64,000 bases of DNA from JBBIJO01 sp037445895 (GTDB lineage: Bacteria > Bacteroidota > Ignavibacteria > Kapaibacteriales > UBA2268): assembly GCA_037445895.1 (NCBI GenBank), contig JBBIJO010000003.1, positions 1 through 64,000 on the forward strand. The letters are read 5' to 3'. Below are positions 63,474-64,000 of this stretch, piece after piece. Position 1 is the first letter of the stretch. The number at the start of each line of letters is the position of its first letter. Both the position numbers and the translations under genes were made by a program. Under the pieces are notes generated by a model. The model saw only the letters and a program-made list of their open reading frames with translations. It ran no database searches and was not told where the DNA came from.

Positions 63474-64000
63474 TTAGCCTCCTTTTTTAGGATTTGTAAT
63501 ATACCCTGTTAAAGCACTTGCAGCAGCCACACTTGGAGAGCAAAGGAAAACTTCCGAATTAGGATTTCCCATCCTTCCTTTGAAATTTCTATTTGTTGTC
63601 GATAGAGCAACTTCGCCGTCGCCTAAGGCTCCTTGGTGCACGCCGAGACAAGGTCCACATCCTGGATTTACGATTACTGCCCCTGATTCCATCAACTCAT
63701 ACAGATAGCCTTTTGCCATTGCTTCGCGATAAATACGTCCAGATGCAGGAAAGATAAGCATACGAACTCCCTTTGCTATCTTTTTCCCTTTAAGAATTTT
63801 GTATGCCGTTGCTATATCTTCTAGTCTTCCGTTTGTGCAAGAACCCAAAACTACCTGATTTATTTTTATTCCCTCCACATCGCTAATTGGTTTCACATTA
63901 TCAACAGCGTGTGGACAAGCAATTTGGGGTTCTAGATTCGACCCATCTATATAAATTTCTTGGCAGTAGTGGGCATCTGGGTCAGGTTGGAATAATTCGA
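63474..64000 (-). CDS. leuC: 3-Isopropylmalate dehydratase large subunit (partial, N-terminus off window)
   Basis: The frame continues without a stop to the window end, so only the C-terminal 175 residues are seen. They include IDGSNLEPQIACPHAVDNV, VVLGSCTNGRLEDIATAY (cluster Cys), NPGCGPCLGVHQGALGDGE (two cluster Cys) and STTNRNFKGRMGNPNSEVFL. The match is to the archaeal-type LeuC of the aconitase family, which binds a [4Fe-4S] cluster. The frame ends one base before leuD. Confidence 0.95.
   Translation of the reverse strand, partial: ELFQPDPDAHYCQEIYIDGSNLEPQIACPHAVDNVKPISDVEGIKINQVVLGSCTNGRLEDIATAYKILKGKKIAKGVRMLIFPASGRIYREAMAKGYLYELMESGAVIVNPGCGPCLGVHQGALGDGEVALSTTNRNFKGRMGNPNSEVFLCSPSVAAASALTGYITNPKKGG

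Noticed and set aside
1..64000. CRISPR array, rRNA operon, prophage or complete IS element
   Set aside because: No regularly spaced repeats, rRNA-like sequence, integrase or phage structural gene, or stand-alone transposase was found.

Overview
The window is AT-rich bacterial chromosome and reads as a member of the phylum Bacteroidota in the broad sense, possibly an Ignavibacteria/Kapabacteria-like lineage. The evidence is a SusC/SusD pair, a type IX secretion plug protein, large secreted proteins with lamin-tail, choice-of-anchor-D-like and T9SS-like C-terminal regions, an octaheme cytochrome, Bacteroidota-type promoters (TTTG, about 19-20 bp, TAnnTTTG), and many starts without a clear Shine-Dalgarno site. 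The phylum is an inference from gene content; no rRNA is present to settle it.

Layout. 1-6273 (minus): a two-gene defence or restriction-modification module, a PLD-nuclease/SNF2-like helicase followed with an 8-bp overlap by a large Eco57I-type adenine methyltransferase cut off by the window start. The methyltransferase frame is unbroken but carries an in-frame REP-associated (HUH, Y1) transposase-like domain between its SAM motif and its NPPY motif, with a 26-bp perfect palindrome just behind it. This is the most unusual object in the window. 6627-13206 (plus): a tightly packed run of redoxin-like, metallo-beta-lactamase-fold, Rieske, queG, DUF255/thioredoxin, prmA and ppx-like genes. 13207-21889: a TPR protein (minus), a GH13-like protein with an eroded active site (plus), MauE/DoxX and ComF (minus), then glmM-cinA-tsaD (plus). 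22338-31838: an SUMF1-type lipoprotein and argD-like aminotransferase, a prohibitin and a YhdH-type oxidoreductase (all minus), a 772-residue helical-repeat protein and adk (plus), rho (minus) and a divIC/ftsB-like gene (plus).

31889-40108 (minus): SusD, SusC preceded by a long leader with a 21-codon ORF, an acyl-CoA synthetase, and a protoglobin-MarR operon whose promoter contains a 13-bp palindrome, a good candidate autoregulatory operator. 40431-51466 (plus): a secreted subtilisin, a lipoprotein and a TonB-dependent receptor in overlapping frames, then a 1318-residue secreted multidomain protein. 51639-55631 (plus): a compact respiratory sulfur module made of an octaheme c cytochrome, a membrane cytochrome b, and two half-size YeeE/YedE sulfur transporters, the second fused to a rhodanese-like domain that lacks its cysteine but ends in Gly-Gly-Cys.

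55705-64000: tRNA-His, a zinc-metallopeptidase lipoprotein, a T9SS plug protein, then (minus) pyrG-FKBP-GlmU-like, and leuC (cut by the window end) with leuD. Most of the window is housekeeping; the accessory interest lies in 1-6273, the protoglobin-MarR operon, the protease/lipoprotein/receptor operon and the sulfur module.
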